12,964 nucleotides of DNA, taken from positions 1 to 12,964 of the forward strand of contig CAJUHM010000059.1 in assembly GCA_910586475.1 (NCBI GenBank), written 5' to 3'. This stretch comes from an uncultured Muribaculaceae bacterium (GTDB taxonomy: Bacteria > Bacteroidota > Bacteroidia > Bacteroidales > Muribaculaceae). Numbering within the stretch: position 1 is the first letter of the stretch; the number at the start of each line of letters is the position of its first letter. The position numbers and the translations under genes are program-made. The notes below the pieces were generated by a model. That model ran no database searches, was not told the DNA's origin, and worked only from the letters and a program-made list of their open reading frames with translations. This document shows positions 1-7,748 of the stretch, in pieces.

Positions 1-71
1 TTTATGCCTTAAAAAGTTTTGATGTTGTAAAAAATTAAGATGCGTCAGCCCTGGTGACTCGGAGGGCGGAT

Positions 72-103
72 GTTGGCTATGTGGGAAAAAATCAGTAAAT
101 TTG
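72..103 (+). promoter_or_regulatory. Bacteroidota-type promoter of lepA
   Basis: TTG at 73-75 is followed by a 20-bp spacer and TAAATTTG at 96-103. This matches the Bacteroidota sigma-70 (SigABfr) consensus of TTTG, 19-21 bp, TAnnTTTG. Transcription would start near 110 and leave a leader of about 40 nt before the lepA ATG. The match is by eye; no start site has been mapped. Confidence 0.7.
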
Positions 104-149
104 CAGACTGAATCCACTCCCTCAATTAAATAAAAAACATCGCGACTGA

Positions 150-1937
150 ATGAAAAATATAAGAAACTTTTGTATCATAGCCCATATTGACCACGGTAAG
201 AGTACACTTGCAGACCGCCTGCTTGAATATACCAACACCGTCGGAGGAAAGGACATGCAGGCTCAGGTCCTTGATGACATGGACCTCGAACGTGAGCGAG
301 GAATCACAATCAAAAGTCATGCGATCCAGATGGACTACAATTACAAGGGCGAGCGCTACGAGCTGAATCTGATTGACACTCCGGGACACGTCGATTTCTC
401 CTATGAGGTCTCGAGGTCGATCGCAGCCTGTGAGGGCGCACTTCTCATTGTCGACGCCTCGCAGGGGATTCAGGCCCAGACAATCTCGAATCTATATATG
501 GCGATCGAACATGATCTTGAGATAATCCCTGTGATCAACAAATGCGATCTCGACAGTGCCAAACCGGAAGAGGTCGAGGATCAGATTGTCGATCTGCTGG
601 GATGCGACCATGAGTCGATCATCCGGGCGAGCGGAAAGACAGGCATGGGAGTGGAATCTATTCTCGATGCGATAATAGAGCGGATTCCTGCTCCGAAGGG
701 CGATCCAGAAGCCCCTCTGCAGGCTCTGATTTTCGATTCGGTTTTCAATCCTTTCCGCGGCATCATTGCCTATTTCAAGATTGTCAACGGAAAGATTCGC
801 AAAAATGACTTCGTGAAATTCGTGTCGACCGGCAAGGAATACCATGCTGATGAGATCGGCGTGCTGAAACTCGACATGATCCCAAAGGAGGAGCTCTCTG
901 CCGGAACTGTCGGCTATATCATTTCCGGAATCAAAACCTCGAAAGAAGTAAAGGTCGGTGACACGATCACCCATGTGGGACGCCCGTGCGACAAGGCGAT
1001 CGAAGGATTCGAGGAGGTCAAGCCTATGGTGTTTGCCGGTGTCTATCCGATCGAAACCGAGGATTTTGAAAATCTGCGTGCCTCCCTCGAGAAGCTGCAG
1101 CTCAACGACGCTTCGCTGACATTCCAGCCCGAATCGTCGATGGCGCTCGGATTCGGTTTCCGTTGCGGATTCCTCGGTCTTCTCCACATGGAGATCATCC
1201 AGGAGCGTCTCGGACGCGAATTTGACATGGATGTCATCACGACAGTCCCCAACGTCTCCTATCGTGTTTATGATAAACACGGGAAGATGACAGAGGTCCA
1301 CAACCCGTCGGGATTGCCTGACATTACTCTGATCGACCGGATCGAAGAGCCCTACATCAGAGCCTCTGTGATCACAGCCGCAGATTATATCGGTCCGATC
1401 ATGACGCTTTGTCTCGGCAAGCGCGGAGAGCTGATCAAGCAGGAGTATATTTCCGGAAACCGAATGGAAATGATTTTCGACATGCCGCTCGGGGAAATCG
1501 TGATTGACTTCTACGACAAGCTTAAGAGCATATCGAAAGGATATGCTTCGTTTGACTATCATCTCCACGACTTCCGCGAGTCGAAGCTCGTCAAGCTTGA
1601 CATTCTTCTCAACGGAGAGAGCGTCGATGCGCTTTCGACTCTGACTCATGTCGACAATGCGGTCACTTTCGGTCGCCGTATGTGCGAGAAGCTCAAAGAG
1701 CTGATTCCGCGCCAGCAGTTCGACATCGCTATTCAGGCGGCCATCGGCGCTAAGATCATCGCACGCGAAACGATCAAGGCTGTCCGCAAGGATGTGACCG
1801 CAAAGTGTTATGGCGGTGACATTTCGCGAAAGCGTAAACTTCTTGAAAAACAGAAAAAAGGCAAGAAGCGCATGAAGCAGATCGGTTCCGTCGAGGTTCC
1901 GCAGAAAGCATTTCTTGCCGTGCTCAAGCTCGATTGA
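150..1937 (+). CDS. lepA: Elongation factor 4 (LepA), ribosome-associated translational GTPase
   Basis: This is a 595-residue translational GTPase, close to the usual LepA length of about 600. The GTPase motifs are in order: G1 AHIDHGKST (11-19), G2 region RERGITIK (48-55), G3 DTPGH (76-80) and G4 NKCD (130-133). EF-G-like domains follow. The lysine-rich C-terminal domain specific to LepA closes the protein (about 540-595), with SRKRKLLEKQKKGKKRMK and the ending SVEVPQKAFLAVLKLD. EF4 acts on the ribosome; it has been linked to back-translocation, to 30S biogenesis and to translation under ionic stress. The ATG at 150 starts directly at the conserved MKNIRNFCIIAHIDHGKS. No Shine-Dalgarno is present, as is normal for this phylum. 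A good promoter lies just upstream. The identification is very secure; the exact physiological role of the family is still debated. Confidence 0.98.
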   Translation: MKNIRNFCIIAHIDHGKSTLADRLLEYTNTVGGKDMQAQVLDDMDLERERGITIKSHAIQMDYNYKGERYELNLIDTPGHVDFSYEVSRSIAACEGALLIVDASQGIQAQTISNLYMAIEHDLEIIPVINKCDLDSAKPEEVEDQIVDLLGCDHESIIRASGKTGMGVESILDAIIERIPAPKGDPEAPLQALIFDSVFNPFRGIIAYFKIVNGKIRKNDFVKFVSTGKEYHADEIGVLKLDMIPKEELSAGTVGYIISGIKTSKEVKVGDTITHVGRPCDKAIEGFEEVKPMVFAGVYPIETEDFENLRASLEKLQLNDASLTFQPESSMALGFGFRCGFLGLLHMEIIQERLGREFDMDVITTVPNVSYRVYDKHGKMTEVHNPSGLPDITLIDRIEEPYIRASVITAADYIGPIMTLCLGKRGELIKQEYISGNRMEMIFDMPLGEIVIDFYDKLKSISKGYASFDYHLHDFRESKLVKLDILLNGESVDALSTLTHVDNAVTFGRRMCEKLKELIPRQQFDIAIQAAIGAKIIARETIKAVRKDVTAKCYGGDISRKRKLLEKQKKGKKRMKQIGSVEVPQKAFLAVLKLD

Positions 1938-2164
1938 TCTTGCTGCGGCGCGGTGCCGCAACCTATTTGTGTGCTGAAGCGTTAGATATCTGAAGAGATA
2001 TGTGATATCCTGCAGGGGAGTGTTGTCGGTTGGACGCTCCCATAGGATATCTGCTTCGGCAGGCGCGCTCTCGGTCTCTGCTGAACTGTAGCGGGACAGA
2101 TATGCTGTGTCGGTTTTTACGTCGTGAGGACTCCAGCCGGATACAATCCAACATTTCAACTATT
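1938..2164 (+). other. Spacer between lepA and nhaA with small inverted repeats
   Basis: These 227 bp hold no convincing gene. A GC-rich 6-bp hairpin (TGCGGC at 1944-1949, GCCGCA at 1955-1960) follows the lepA stop but lacks a T-tract. An 8-bp inverted repeat, GATATCCT (2004-2011) and AGGATATC (2044-2051), lies further on. I found no clear TAnnTTTG box ahead of nhaA, so nhaA may be read through from lepA or use a promoter I cannot recognise. The frame of nhaA stays open upstream to a TTG at 2030, but that stretch does not resemble the NhaA family. Confidence 0.4.
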
Positions 2165-3640
2165 ATGTCAGAAAATACACTTAACCAAAATTCAAGTCAG
2201 TCAGGAACAGAACCCCCCAACCGCCATGACACTCGTGGCACAGAAGCCTTTTTTGCCGCGCGTCAGGCGCTGCGTCGTCATGCCAGCGGTGGTAATATCC
2301 TGATATTTGCGACTGTCCTTGCGCTGATCATAGCGAATATTCCGGGAGTCAATGCGACCTATTTCGAGTTCTGGGATCAGCCTGTGCGCCTTCAGATCGG
2401 CGATTTTAATCTTTTCAGCCATTCCGGAGAGCCGATGACGATGCTCCAGTTTATCAACGATGCTCTAATGGCGATCTTTTTCTTTACGATCGGTCTGGAA
2501 ATCAAGCGAGAAGTCCTCGTAGGGGAGTTGTCGTCGTTCAGGCAGGCACTCCTGCCTGTAATGGGTGCGATCGGAGGGATGATAGTTCCGGTCTCGATCT
2601 TCTTCCTTATGAGCCGCGGCACAGACTACACTGCCGGCACGGCCATTCCGATGGCAACAGATATTGCCTTTTCGCTCGGTGTGCTTGCCATGCTCGGGTC
2701 AAGAGTCCCGTTGTCGCTTAAAATATTTCTGACTACGCTTGCAGTTGTCGACGACATCGGCGGTATCATCGTGATCGCCGTATTCTACAGCACTCACATC
2801 GACTTCATGTCGCTTGTCTACGGACTTCTGCTTCTTGGGGTGCTTCAGCTCGGATCCGTATTCCATCTCAAAAGCAAGATTTTCTATCTCGGAATCGGAG
2901 GTCTGGTCTGGTTTCTTTTTCTCAACTCGGGAGTCCACCCGACGATTGCCGGAGTGCTTGTCGCTTTCTGCATACCGGCTACGCCTGTATTCGCTCCGAA
3001 ACGTTATATAAAGGCAATCCGCAGGGCTATTTCGAATTTCAATCAGGAGGACGATGAGAGCCTTTCGCGTAAGTCGATCCTCGACAAGCAACAGATGAAC
3101 TGGCTGAAGGAGATCGAGTCGGCTTCCGACAAAGTGATTTCACCGTTGCAGGAGCTTGAAGACTCGCTTCATCCCGTAGTCAATAATTTCATAATTCCGT
3201 TATTCGCTTTTGCCAATGCCGGCATATTTCTTCTCGATATTGAGCCGTCGACGGTTTTTGAAGGCCTCAGTCTTGCGATAATCATTGGCCTTGTTGCGGG
3301 TAAATTCCTTGGCATCTTCTGTTTCTCGTGGCTGACAGTCATGTTGAAGCTTGCTCCTATGCCTGAGCGTGCCAATTGGAAGATGCTGGCTTCGATCTCA
3401 GTGCTCGGAGGAATCGGTTTCACAGTCTCGCTTTTCATTGCCAATCTTTCATTTGGAGGTGGAGCGGAAGCGCTTCTCAATCATGCCAAGATCGGAATTG
3501 TCGTAGGCTCGTTGCTTTCAGGCGTGCTCGGATATCTGAGCCTGCGCTATTCTCTGCCGAAACCTTCAAGAACCGTTTCCGGCAAAGAGCGTCTGGAGCG
3601 TCTGCGTCAGTCTCTGAAAGGGGAGCTCGATGAGGAGTGA
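2165..3640 (+). CDS. nhaA: Na+/H+ antiporter NhaA
   Basis: NhaA is an inner-membrane antiporter that expels Na+ (or Li+) in exchange for H+ and so controls sodium and pH. From the ATG at 2165 the protein has 491 residues. It shows the family's hydrophobic segments, starting near ILIFATVLALIIANIPG at about residue 45. The ion-binding aspartates are present: D166 in PMATDIAFSLG (E. coli D133) and D196-D197 in TTLAVVDDIGGI (E. coli D163-D164). The transport-linked lysine lies in LVAGKFLGIF (K380), and the GGIGFTVSLFIANLSF helix is intact. It is about 100 residues longer than E. coli NhaA. The extra length sits in a polar N-terminus (1-38), a hydrophilic insertion at about 290-330, and a charged C-terminal tail. 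The ATG at 2165 is preferred over the in-frame TTG at 2030 because the upstream 45 residues are arginine-rich and unlike the family. The rprXY sensor operon follows. Confidence 0.96.
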   Translation: MSENTLNQNSSQSGTEPPNRHDTRGTEAFFAARQALRRHASGGNILIFATVLALIIANIPGVNATYFEFWDQPVRLQIGDFNLFSHSGEPMTMLQFINDALMAIFFFTIGLEIKREVLVGELSSFRQALLPVMGAIGGMIVPVSIFFLMSRGTDYTAGTAIPMATDIAFSLGVLAMLGSRVPLSLKIFLTTLAVVDDIGGIIVIAVFYSTHIDFMSLVYGLLLLGVLQLGSVFHLKSKIFYLGIGGLVWFLFLNSGVHPTIAGVLVAFCIPATPVFAPKRYIKAIRRAISNFNQEDDESLSRKSILDKQQMNWLKEIESASDKVISPLQELEDSLHPVVNNFIIPLFAFANAGIFLLDIEPSTVFEGLSLAIIIGLVAGKFLGIFCFSWLTVMLKLAPMPERANWKMLASISVLGGIGFTVSLFIANLSFGGGAEALLNHAKIGIVVGSLLSGVLGYLSLRYSLPKPSRTVSGKERLERLRQSLKGELDEE

Positions 3641-3695
3641 TCCGGGGAAGGAGAGCGTTTATTGGGGAATCATGATGTATTTTTTGCGGAAAATA

Positions 3696-3726
3696 TTGCA
3701 TAATTCACACTTTTATGTTAATTTTG
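3696..3726 (+). promoter_or_regulatory. Bacteroidota-type promoter of rprX-rprY
   Basis: TTG at 3696-3698, a 20-bp spacer and TAATTTTG at 3719-3726 match the phylum consensus exactly. Transcription would begin near 3733, giving a leader of about 160 nt before the rprX ATG at 3894. The -7 box overlaps the first of several TGTTAA repeats, which could be an operator. Confidence 0.65.
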
Positions 3727-3797
3727 ACGCGAAGTGTTAAATTAGAACTGAATGTTAAATCCACATCCCAACAATTATGGTTTGGAATGTGTTAACA
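3716..3797 (+). repeat. Spaced TGTTAA direct repeats over the rprX promoter and leader
   Basis: TGTTAA occurs at 3716, 3735, 3753 and 3790. The steps are 19, 18 and 37 bp, so the copies fall near multiples of about 18.5 bp. Two copies are the longer TGTTAAAT (3735-3742 and 3753-3760), and the last is the palindrome TGTTAACA (3790-3797). The first copy overlaps the -7 box. OmpR-type regulators such as RprY often bind direct repeats, so an autoregulatory site is possible. The region is AT-rich, so chance cannot be ruled out. Confidence 0.35.
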
Positions 3798-3893
3798 TAA
3801 TAAACATTAAATTTTGAATGCCGTCGTATGTGGATTCTCCATCGCTTAATGCTGATGGATTGTCCCGGCGATATACATAACGAGAATTCGACA

Positions 3894-5420
3894 ATGAAAA
3901 AGTCAACCATCTGGTTTCTCACAATAATAATGGCAGTTGCCTTTGCCGGATTGCTGTATGTCCAGATTGTCTATATGCATAATATGGTCAAGATGCGCAA
4001 CGAGCAGTTTTCCGAGGGTGTCAAACGCAGTCTCTATGCGGTCTCTTCCGCCCTCGAGCAGGAGGAAACACGCTATTATCTTGAAGAGGATGTGGCTCAG
4101 ATCCAGTCATCGGTCCTTCCGCGCTACTCGACTCCCGGAGAGAATCAGGCTGGTGTCAAATATTCGTTCACGACCAACGAAGGCGTGACCGGCGACATCA
4201 CTCTTAAGGGAGATGCCGAAAAGATCAGGCCTCAGTTGTCGGGATCTACGCTGATTGGCGGGCGCAGATCGCTCCAAGATGTGATTCGTGGCCAATACAT
4301 CTATCAGCGAAGCCTGCTTGATGAGGTCATCCTCAACATTATCAGTCAGTCGAGCAATCGCCCGATAGAGGAGCGTGCCGATTCCGCACTGGTTGCCTCG
4401 CTTCTGAAGACCGAACTGTCCAACAACGGACTGAATCTGCCGTTTGAATTTGCTGTGGTCAATCGCACAGGAGTGCCGGTTTATGAATCGAAGGGTTTTG
4501 ACCCTGAAAAGTCGGGTGACAACAACATGTTTGTCCAGACGCTTTTCCCAAATGATTCGAAAAACCGGATGAACTACATAAAAATATATTTCCCCGACAA
4601 GCGCGATTATATCTACCATTCGGTCAAGTTCATGATCCCCTCGATGATCTTCACGGTCATCCTGCTGATTGTTTTTCTCTACACGATCATAGTTGCCTTC
4701 CGACAGAAGAAACTGACCGAGATGAAAAACGATTTCATCAACAACATGACCCATGAATTCAAGACCCCGATCTCGACAATCTCGCTGGCGGCACAGATGC
4801 TGAACGACAATGCCGTTCGGAAGTCTCCGAAAATGCTTGAACATATCTCGACGGTCATCAATGACGAGACAAAACGTCTTCGTTTCCAGGTAGAGAAAGT
4901 GCTTCAGATGTCGATGTTCGACAATAATAAGAACCCGACACTGCGCCTTCAGGAAGTCGATGCCAACGTTGCGATTGCCAACATCCAGCACACCTTTAAG
5001 CTCAAGGTCGAGAAATACGGCGGAACGATCGCTGCCGATCTCAATGCCGACGATTCGAACATCTATGTCGACGAGATGCATTTTACGAATGTGATTTTCA
5101 ATCTTCTCGACAATGCGGTGAAATACCGTGACGAGGATCGTCCGCTTAAACTCAAGATAACGACGCGTAATCTGTCAGACAAGCAGCTTGAAGTCACAGT
5201 CGCCGACAACGGGATCGGCATCCGCAAGGACGACCTTAAGAAGGTCTTCGACAAGTTCTATCGTGTGTCGACCGGCAATCGCCATGATGTCAAAGGCTTC
5301 GGCCTCGGACTGGCTTACGTCTACAAGATGGTGCGTGCGTTCGGAGGCGAGATAAGAGCCGAAAGCGAACTTAAGAAAGGAACAAAATTTATTCTAATAT
5401 TACCACTAACTAAAAACTGA
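3894..5420 (+). CDS. rprX: Membrane sensor histidine kinase, RprX type
   Basis: This is a class I sensor kinase of 508 residues from the ATG at 3894. A first membrane helix lies at about 6-28 (IWFLTIIMAVAFAGLLYVQI). It is followed by a periplasmic sensor region of about 215 residues with no recognisable domain, and a second helix at about 245-268. The kinase core is complete: H-box MTHEFKTPIS with H287, N-box NVIFNLLDNAVKY with N407 in it, G1 box VADNGIGI near 436-443, F-box KVFDKFYRV, and G2 box GFGLGLAYVYK near 468-478. It should phosphorylate the response regulator encoded 5 bp downstream. A further in-frame ATG at 3828 would add 22 residues before the first helix and is not preferred. The architecture matches Bacteroides RprX, which was named after its effect on porin expression in E. 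coli. The signal is not visible from sequence; the nhaA neighbour hints at ions. Confidence 0.9.
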   Translation: MKKSTIWFLTIIMAVAFAGLLYVQIVYMHNMVKMRNEQFSEGVKRSLYAVSSALEQEETRYYLEEDVAQIQSSVLPRYSTPGENQAGVKYSFTTNEGVTGDITLKGDAEKIRPQLSGSTLIGGRRSLQDVIRGQYIYQRSLLDEVILNIISQSSNRPIEERADSALVASLLKTELSNNGLNLPFEFAVVNRTGVPVYESKGFDPEKSGDNNMFVQTLFPNDSKNRMNYIKIYFPDKRDYIYHSVKFMIPSMIFTVILLIVFLYTIIVAFRQKKLTEMKNDFINNMTHEFKTPISTISLAAQMLNDNAVRKSPKMLEHISTVINDETKRLRFQVEKVLQMSMFDNNKNPTLRLQEVDANVAIANIQHTFKLKVEKYGGTIAADLNADDSNIYVDEMHFTNVIFNLLDNAVKYRDEDRPLKLKITTRNLSDKQLEVTVADNGIGIRKDDLKKVFDKFYRVSTGNRHDVKGFGLGLAYVYKMVRAFGGEIRAESELKKGTKFILILPLTKN

Positions 5421-5425
5421 AAATT

Positions 5426-6136
5426 ATGGAAGACCGTTTGCGAATTCTACTATGTGAAGACGACGAGAATCTCGGAATGTTGCTTCGCGAATATCTTCAG
5501 GCAAAGGGTTACAATGCCGATCTCTTTGCCGATGGCGAGAGCGGCTACAAGGCTTTTCTCAAAGGAAAATATGATCTTTGTGTCCTCGATGTGATGATGC
5601 CTAAGAAAGATGGCTTTGCGCTGGCTCAAGAAATCCGCACTGTCAATTCGGAAGTTCCAATCATCTTCCTGACGGCTAAATCGATCAAAGAAGATATTCT
5701 TGAAGGCTTTAAGATCGGAGCCGATGACTATATCACCAAACCCTTCTCGATGGAGGAACTGGTGTTCCGTATCGAAGCTATTCTCCGTCGCGTGAAAGGC
5801 AAGAAAGGAAAGGAAATCACGATGTACCGTATTGGCAAGTTCACCTTCGACACCCAGAAGCAGGTGCTGATGGTCGATGACAAGGTGACCAAACTGACCA
5901 CAAAGGAGTCGGAACTCCTCAGCCTTCTCTGCGCTCATGTCAACGAAATTCTGGAACGAAATTTTGCATTGAAGACAATCTGGATCGACGACAACTACTT
6001 CAATGCGCGCAGCATGGATGTCTACATCACCAAACTGCGTAAGCATCTCAAGGAAGATCCCTCGATCGAGATCATCAACATTCATGGCAAGGGCTACAAA
6101 CTGATTGCTCCCGAACCCGAATCGAATGCTAAATAA
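5426..6136 (+). CDS. rprY: OmpR-family response regulator, RprY type
   Basis: The protein has 236 residues and two domains. The receiver domain (about 5-120) has the acidic pocket E11-D12-D13, the phospho-acceptor D55 in VLDVMMPKKDG, T83 in FLTAK and K105 in TKPFS. The OmpR/PhoB winged-helix DNA-binding domain (about 134-228) includes LTTKESELLSLL and ends in the characteristic YITKLRKHLKEDPSIEI...GKGYKL. It begins 5 bp after the rprX stop, so the two form one operon and a cognate pair. RprY proteins of Bacteroidales regulate transcription; work on the Porphyromonas gingivalis homologue links it to oxidative and sodium-related responses. Its likely targets here include its own promoter, at the TGTTAA repeats, but that is inference. 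Confidence 0.93.
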   Translation: MEDRLRILLCEDDENLGMLLREYLQAKGYNADLFADGESGYKAFLKGKYDLCVLDVMMPKKDGFALAQEIRTVNSEVPIIFLTAKSIKEDILEGFKIGADDYITKPFSMEELVFRIEAILRRVKGKKGKEITMYRIGKFTFDTQKQVLMVDDKVTKLTTKESELLSLLCAHVNEILERNFALKTIWIDDNYFNARSMDVYITKLRKHLKEDPSIEIINIHGKGYKLIAPEPESNAK

Positions 6137-6164
6137 AAGGCCTGTAGGTCTGACAACCTGTTTT

Positions 6165-6193
6165 CGGTCCGTTTGCCAAGTGCAGACGGGCTG
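6165..6193 (+). terminator. Possible hairpin terminator after rprY
   Basis: Bases 6165-6175 pair with 6183-6193 to form an 11-bp stem with three G-T wobbles and a 7-base loop. A run of T residues follows only about 17 bases later, at 6211-6216. This is poor for an intrinsic terminator. It may instead weaken read-through from rprXY into the acetyltransferase gene. Confidence 0.3.
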
Positions 6194-6219
6194 ACTTGTT
6201 ACGTCATACATTTTTTCTT

Positions 6220-7071
6220 ATGGAAATACGTTGTTTGAGCGGGGGTGAAATGGAGACCATTCTATCCGGCTTTGAAGATGCATTCAGCGGATATGCCGTT
6301 GATTTTGACCGTCGTGAGCTGATTGATATGTTTCAGCGTCGAGGGTTTGATCCGGAAGTCTCGTTTGGTGCGTTCGATGACGGGACTCTCGTCTCGTTTA
6401 TTCTGACCGGACTTGGCCGGTATGATGGAATCCCGACAGCCTACGACTGCGCGACAGGTACAAATCCGGCTTACCGCGGGCAACGCCTGGCTGCGACGCT
6501 GTTTGATTCGGTTGTTGCCCGGCTTCAGGAGCGTGGAATCAGGCAGTATCTGCTGGAAGTTCTCAGTGAAAACGATTCGGCGATTGAACTGTATCGCCGG
6601 AAGGGGTTTACTGTTGCGGCAGAATATGATTGTTTCAGGATCGTCAGCGGCGATCTGGTTTGTTCCGGAAAAGAGATTGAGGGAGACTTTGAAATCCGTC
6701 GTTTCGAAACGGAGTCGCTCGGAGCGACCGAGACATTCTGTGACTTCTCACCATCGTGGCAGAACAGTCTCGGATCGTTGATGCGGGGCGCTGCCGGTCT
6801 CAGCAGATGGGGCGCCTATGTCAGTGGAAATCTGATCGGATGCTGTGTCCATGATCCGGTGACTGGTGATGTGGCGAGAATTGCCGTTGCCCCCGGATTC
6901 CGCAGGCGTGGCATTGCGTCAGCGCTTATGAAGAAAGCTTTGTCGGAGTCCGTATCGGCGACAGCAAAGGTGCTGAACATCCCTGTTTCTGATAAGACCT
7001 TGCACCCGTTCCTGACATCACTCGGTTTTTGCCTGGGGTTGTCTCAGTACGGCATGTCCCTACAATTGTAA
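6220..7071 (+). CDS. Tandem GNAT-fold N-acetyltransferase
   Basis: GNAT enzymes move an acetyl group from acetyl-CoA to an amine. This 283-residue protein contains two GNAT units. The N-terminal unit (about 1-140) has NPAYRGQRLAATLF at 82-95 as its acetyl-CoA pyrophosphate loop and ENDSAIELYRRKGF at 117-130, the usual motif B. The C-terminal unit (about 157-283) has VAPGFRRRGIASALMKKA at 223-240 and ends in FLTSLGFCLGLSQYGMSL. The second loop fits the R/QxxGxG/A consensus well. The first has an arginine where the central glycine usually sits. The ATG at 6220 is chosen; an in-frame TTG at 6196 would only add LRHTFFL-like residues. It lies 83 bp after rprY behind a weak hairpin. The substrate cannot be inferred. 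Confidence 0.8.
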   Translation: MEIRCLSGGEMETILSGFEDAFSGYAVDFDRRELIDMFQRRGFDPEVSFGAFDDGTLVSFILTGLGRYDGIPTAYDCATGTNPAYRGQRLAATLFDSVVARLQERGIRQYLLEVLSENDSAIELYRRKGFTVAAEYDCFRIVSGDLVCSGKEIEGDFEIRRFETESLGATETFCDFSPSWQNSLGSLMRGAAGLSRWGAYVSGNLIGCCVHDPVTGDVARIAVAPGFRRRGIASALMKKALSESVSATAKVLNIPVSDKTLHPFLTSLGFCLGLSQYGMSLQL

Positions 7072-7102
7072 ATATCATCACCATTTAAAAATATTATTTT
7101 AT

Positions 7103-7113
7103 AGAGGAGGAAG
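7103..7113 (+). promoter_or_regulatory. Strong Shine-Dalgarno before the acidic orphan gene
   Basis: AGAGGAGGAAG lies 4 to 15 bases before the ATG at 7118, with GGAGG at 7106-7110 and a 7-base gap. It complements the 16S anti-SD very well. The other starts in this window (lepA, nhaA, rprX, rprY, the acetyltransferase, nagB) have no such sequence. It also fixes the start codon. Confidence 0.75.
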
Positions 7114-7117
7114 AATT

Positions 7118-7699
7118 ATGAGTATGGAGCATAAAGCATTTGTGTTTGACACAAAGAAATTTCACACCGACATCGAGCCTGTGATGAAAGAGAGCATCCG
7201 GGACATCGGCATTGCACGCCAATATATCAGCGGACATCTCGGGGAGCTGCAGTCACCGTACACGGGTGACACACTGGAGGACGGCTGGGAGGCTGAATTC
7301 GGCGACCTGACGCTTCAGGAATGTTTCGACATCCTGCTGACGGCATGCTATGATGTTGATGACGATTGTGGACTGAGCGATATGTGGGATGCCGTAAATG
7401 AGGTCACCGGAAGCCTTGAGGATTTTTATGGAGATGTCATGCCGGTTCTGGGCCGGGGCATAGAAATAGACGGAGTGACGGTCGATCCCGGCATGCAAGG
7501 TCTGGGCATTGTTGAAAGCGACGAAGTTGCTTCAATTCTGGCGAAGTTGAAAGACAACAGGGAGGAGGCTGAAAATGCCGAACCGGAAGACCTGTTGTAT
7601 GAAGCAGAACCGGAGGAATGGATTGAAGCCTACGATAGTCTTTGCGACCTCTATGAAGAGGCCTCGCAGCAGGGTAAAGGACTTCTGTTCACCTTTTGA
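7118..7699 (+). CDS. Highly acidic hypothetical protein
   Basis: I do not recognise this 193-residue protein. It has no signal peptide and no membrane helix, so it is probably cytosolic. By my count 47 of 193 residues are Asp or Glu and only about 11 are Lys or Arg, giving a net charge near -36. Acidic clusters include YDVDDDCG (about residues 87-94) and a Glu-rich stretch from about 148 to 180 (REEAENAEPEDLLYEAEPEE). The middle contains tryptophans and short hydrophobic segments (LTLQECFDILLTAC), so it is likely folded and mostly helical rather than disordered. It follows the acetyltransferase by 46 bp and ends at the strong terminator at 7749-7805. Small acidic proteins of this kind can be immunity proteins, nucleic-acid mimics or chaperone-like, but nothing here selects among these. 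That it is a real gene is supported by the ideal ribosome binding site. Confidence 0.8.
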   Translation: MSMEHKAFVFDTKKFHTDIEPVMKESIRDIGIARQYISGHLGELQSPYTGDTLEDGWEAEFGDLTLQECFDILLTACYDVDDDCGLSDMWDAVNEVTGSLEDFYGDVMPVLGRGIEIDGVTVDPGMQGLGIVESDEVASILAKLKDNREEAENAEPEDLLYEAEPEEWIEAYDSLCDLYEEASQQGKGLLFTF

Positions 7700-7748
7700 C
7701 CGTCTGATCAGTCCCCGAGCGCTACCCGCTCCGCCTGCAGCGACTGAT

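Noticed and set aside
48..67. A short inverted repeat (GCCCT/AGGGC) upstream of lepA
   Set aside because: A 5-bp stem with a 10-base loop and no T-tract is too weak to call a terminator for a gene left of the window.
1944..1960. A hairpin after lepA as an intrinsic terminator
   Set aside because: The stem is only 6 bp and no T-tract follows, so termination there is not supported.
492..2159. A 555-codon open frame on the - strand, antisense to lepA and running past its end
   Set aside because: It mirrors the codon pattern of lepA, and its protein is rich in Asp, Arg and His with no recognisable domain. lepA itself is certain.
2030..2164. An upstream in-frame TTG giving nhaA 45 more residues
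   Set aside because: The extension is arginine-rich and unlike NhaA, and an ATG at 2165 is available.
3828..3893. An upstream in-frame ATG giving rprX 22 more residues
   Set aside because: The extension precedes the first membrane helix with no basic signal character. The ATG at 3894 (MKKSTIWF) gives a proper start to that helix.
4107..5081. A 324-codon open frame on the - strand inside rprX
   Set aside because: It is the same kind of antisense shadow, with no family resemblance, and it is fully covered by kinase motifs on the + strand.
5450..6211. A 253-codon open frame on the - strand over rprY
   Set aside because: It lies antisense to a clear response regulator and its translation shows no known motif.
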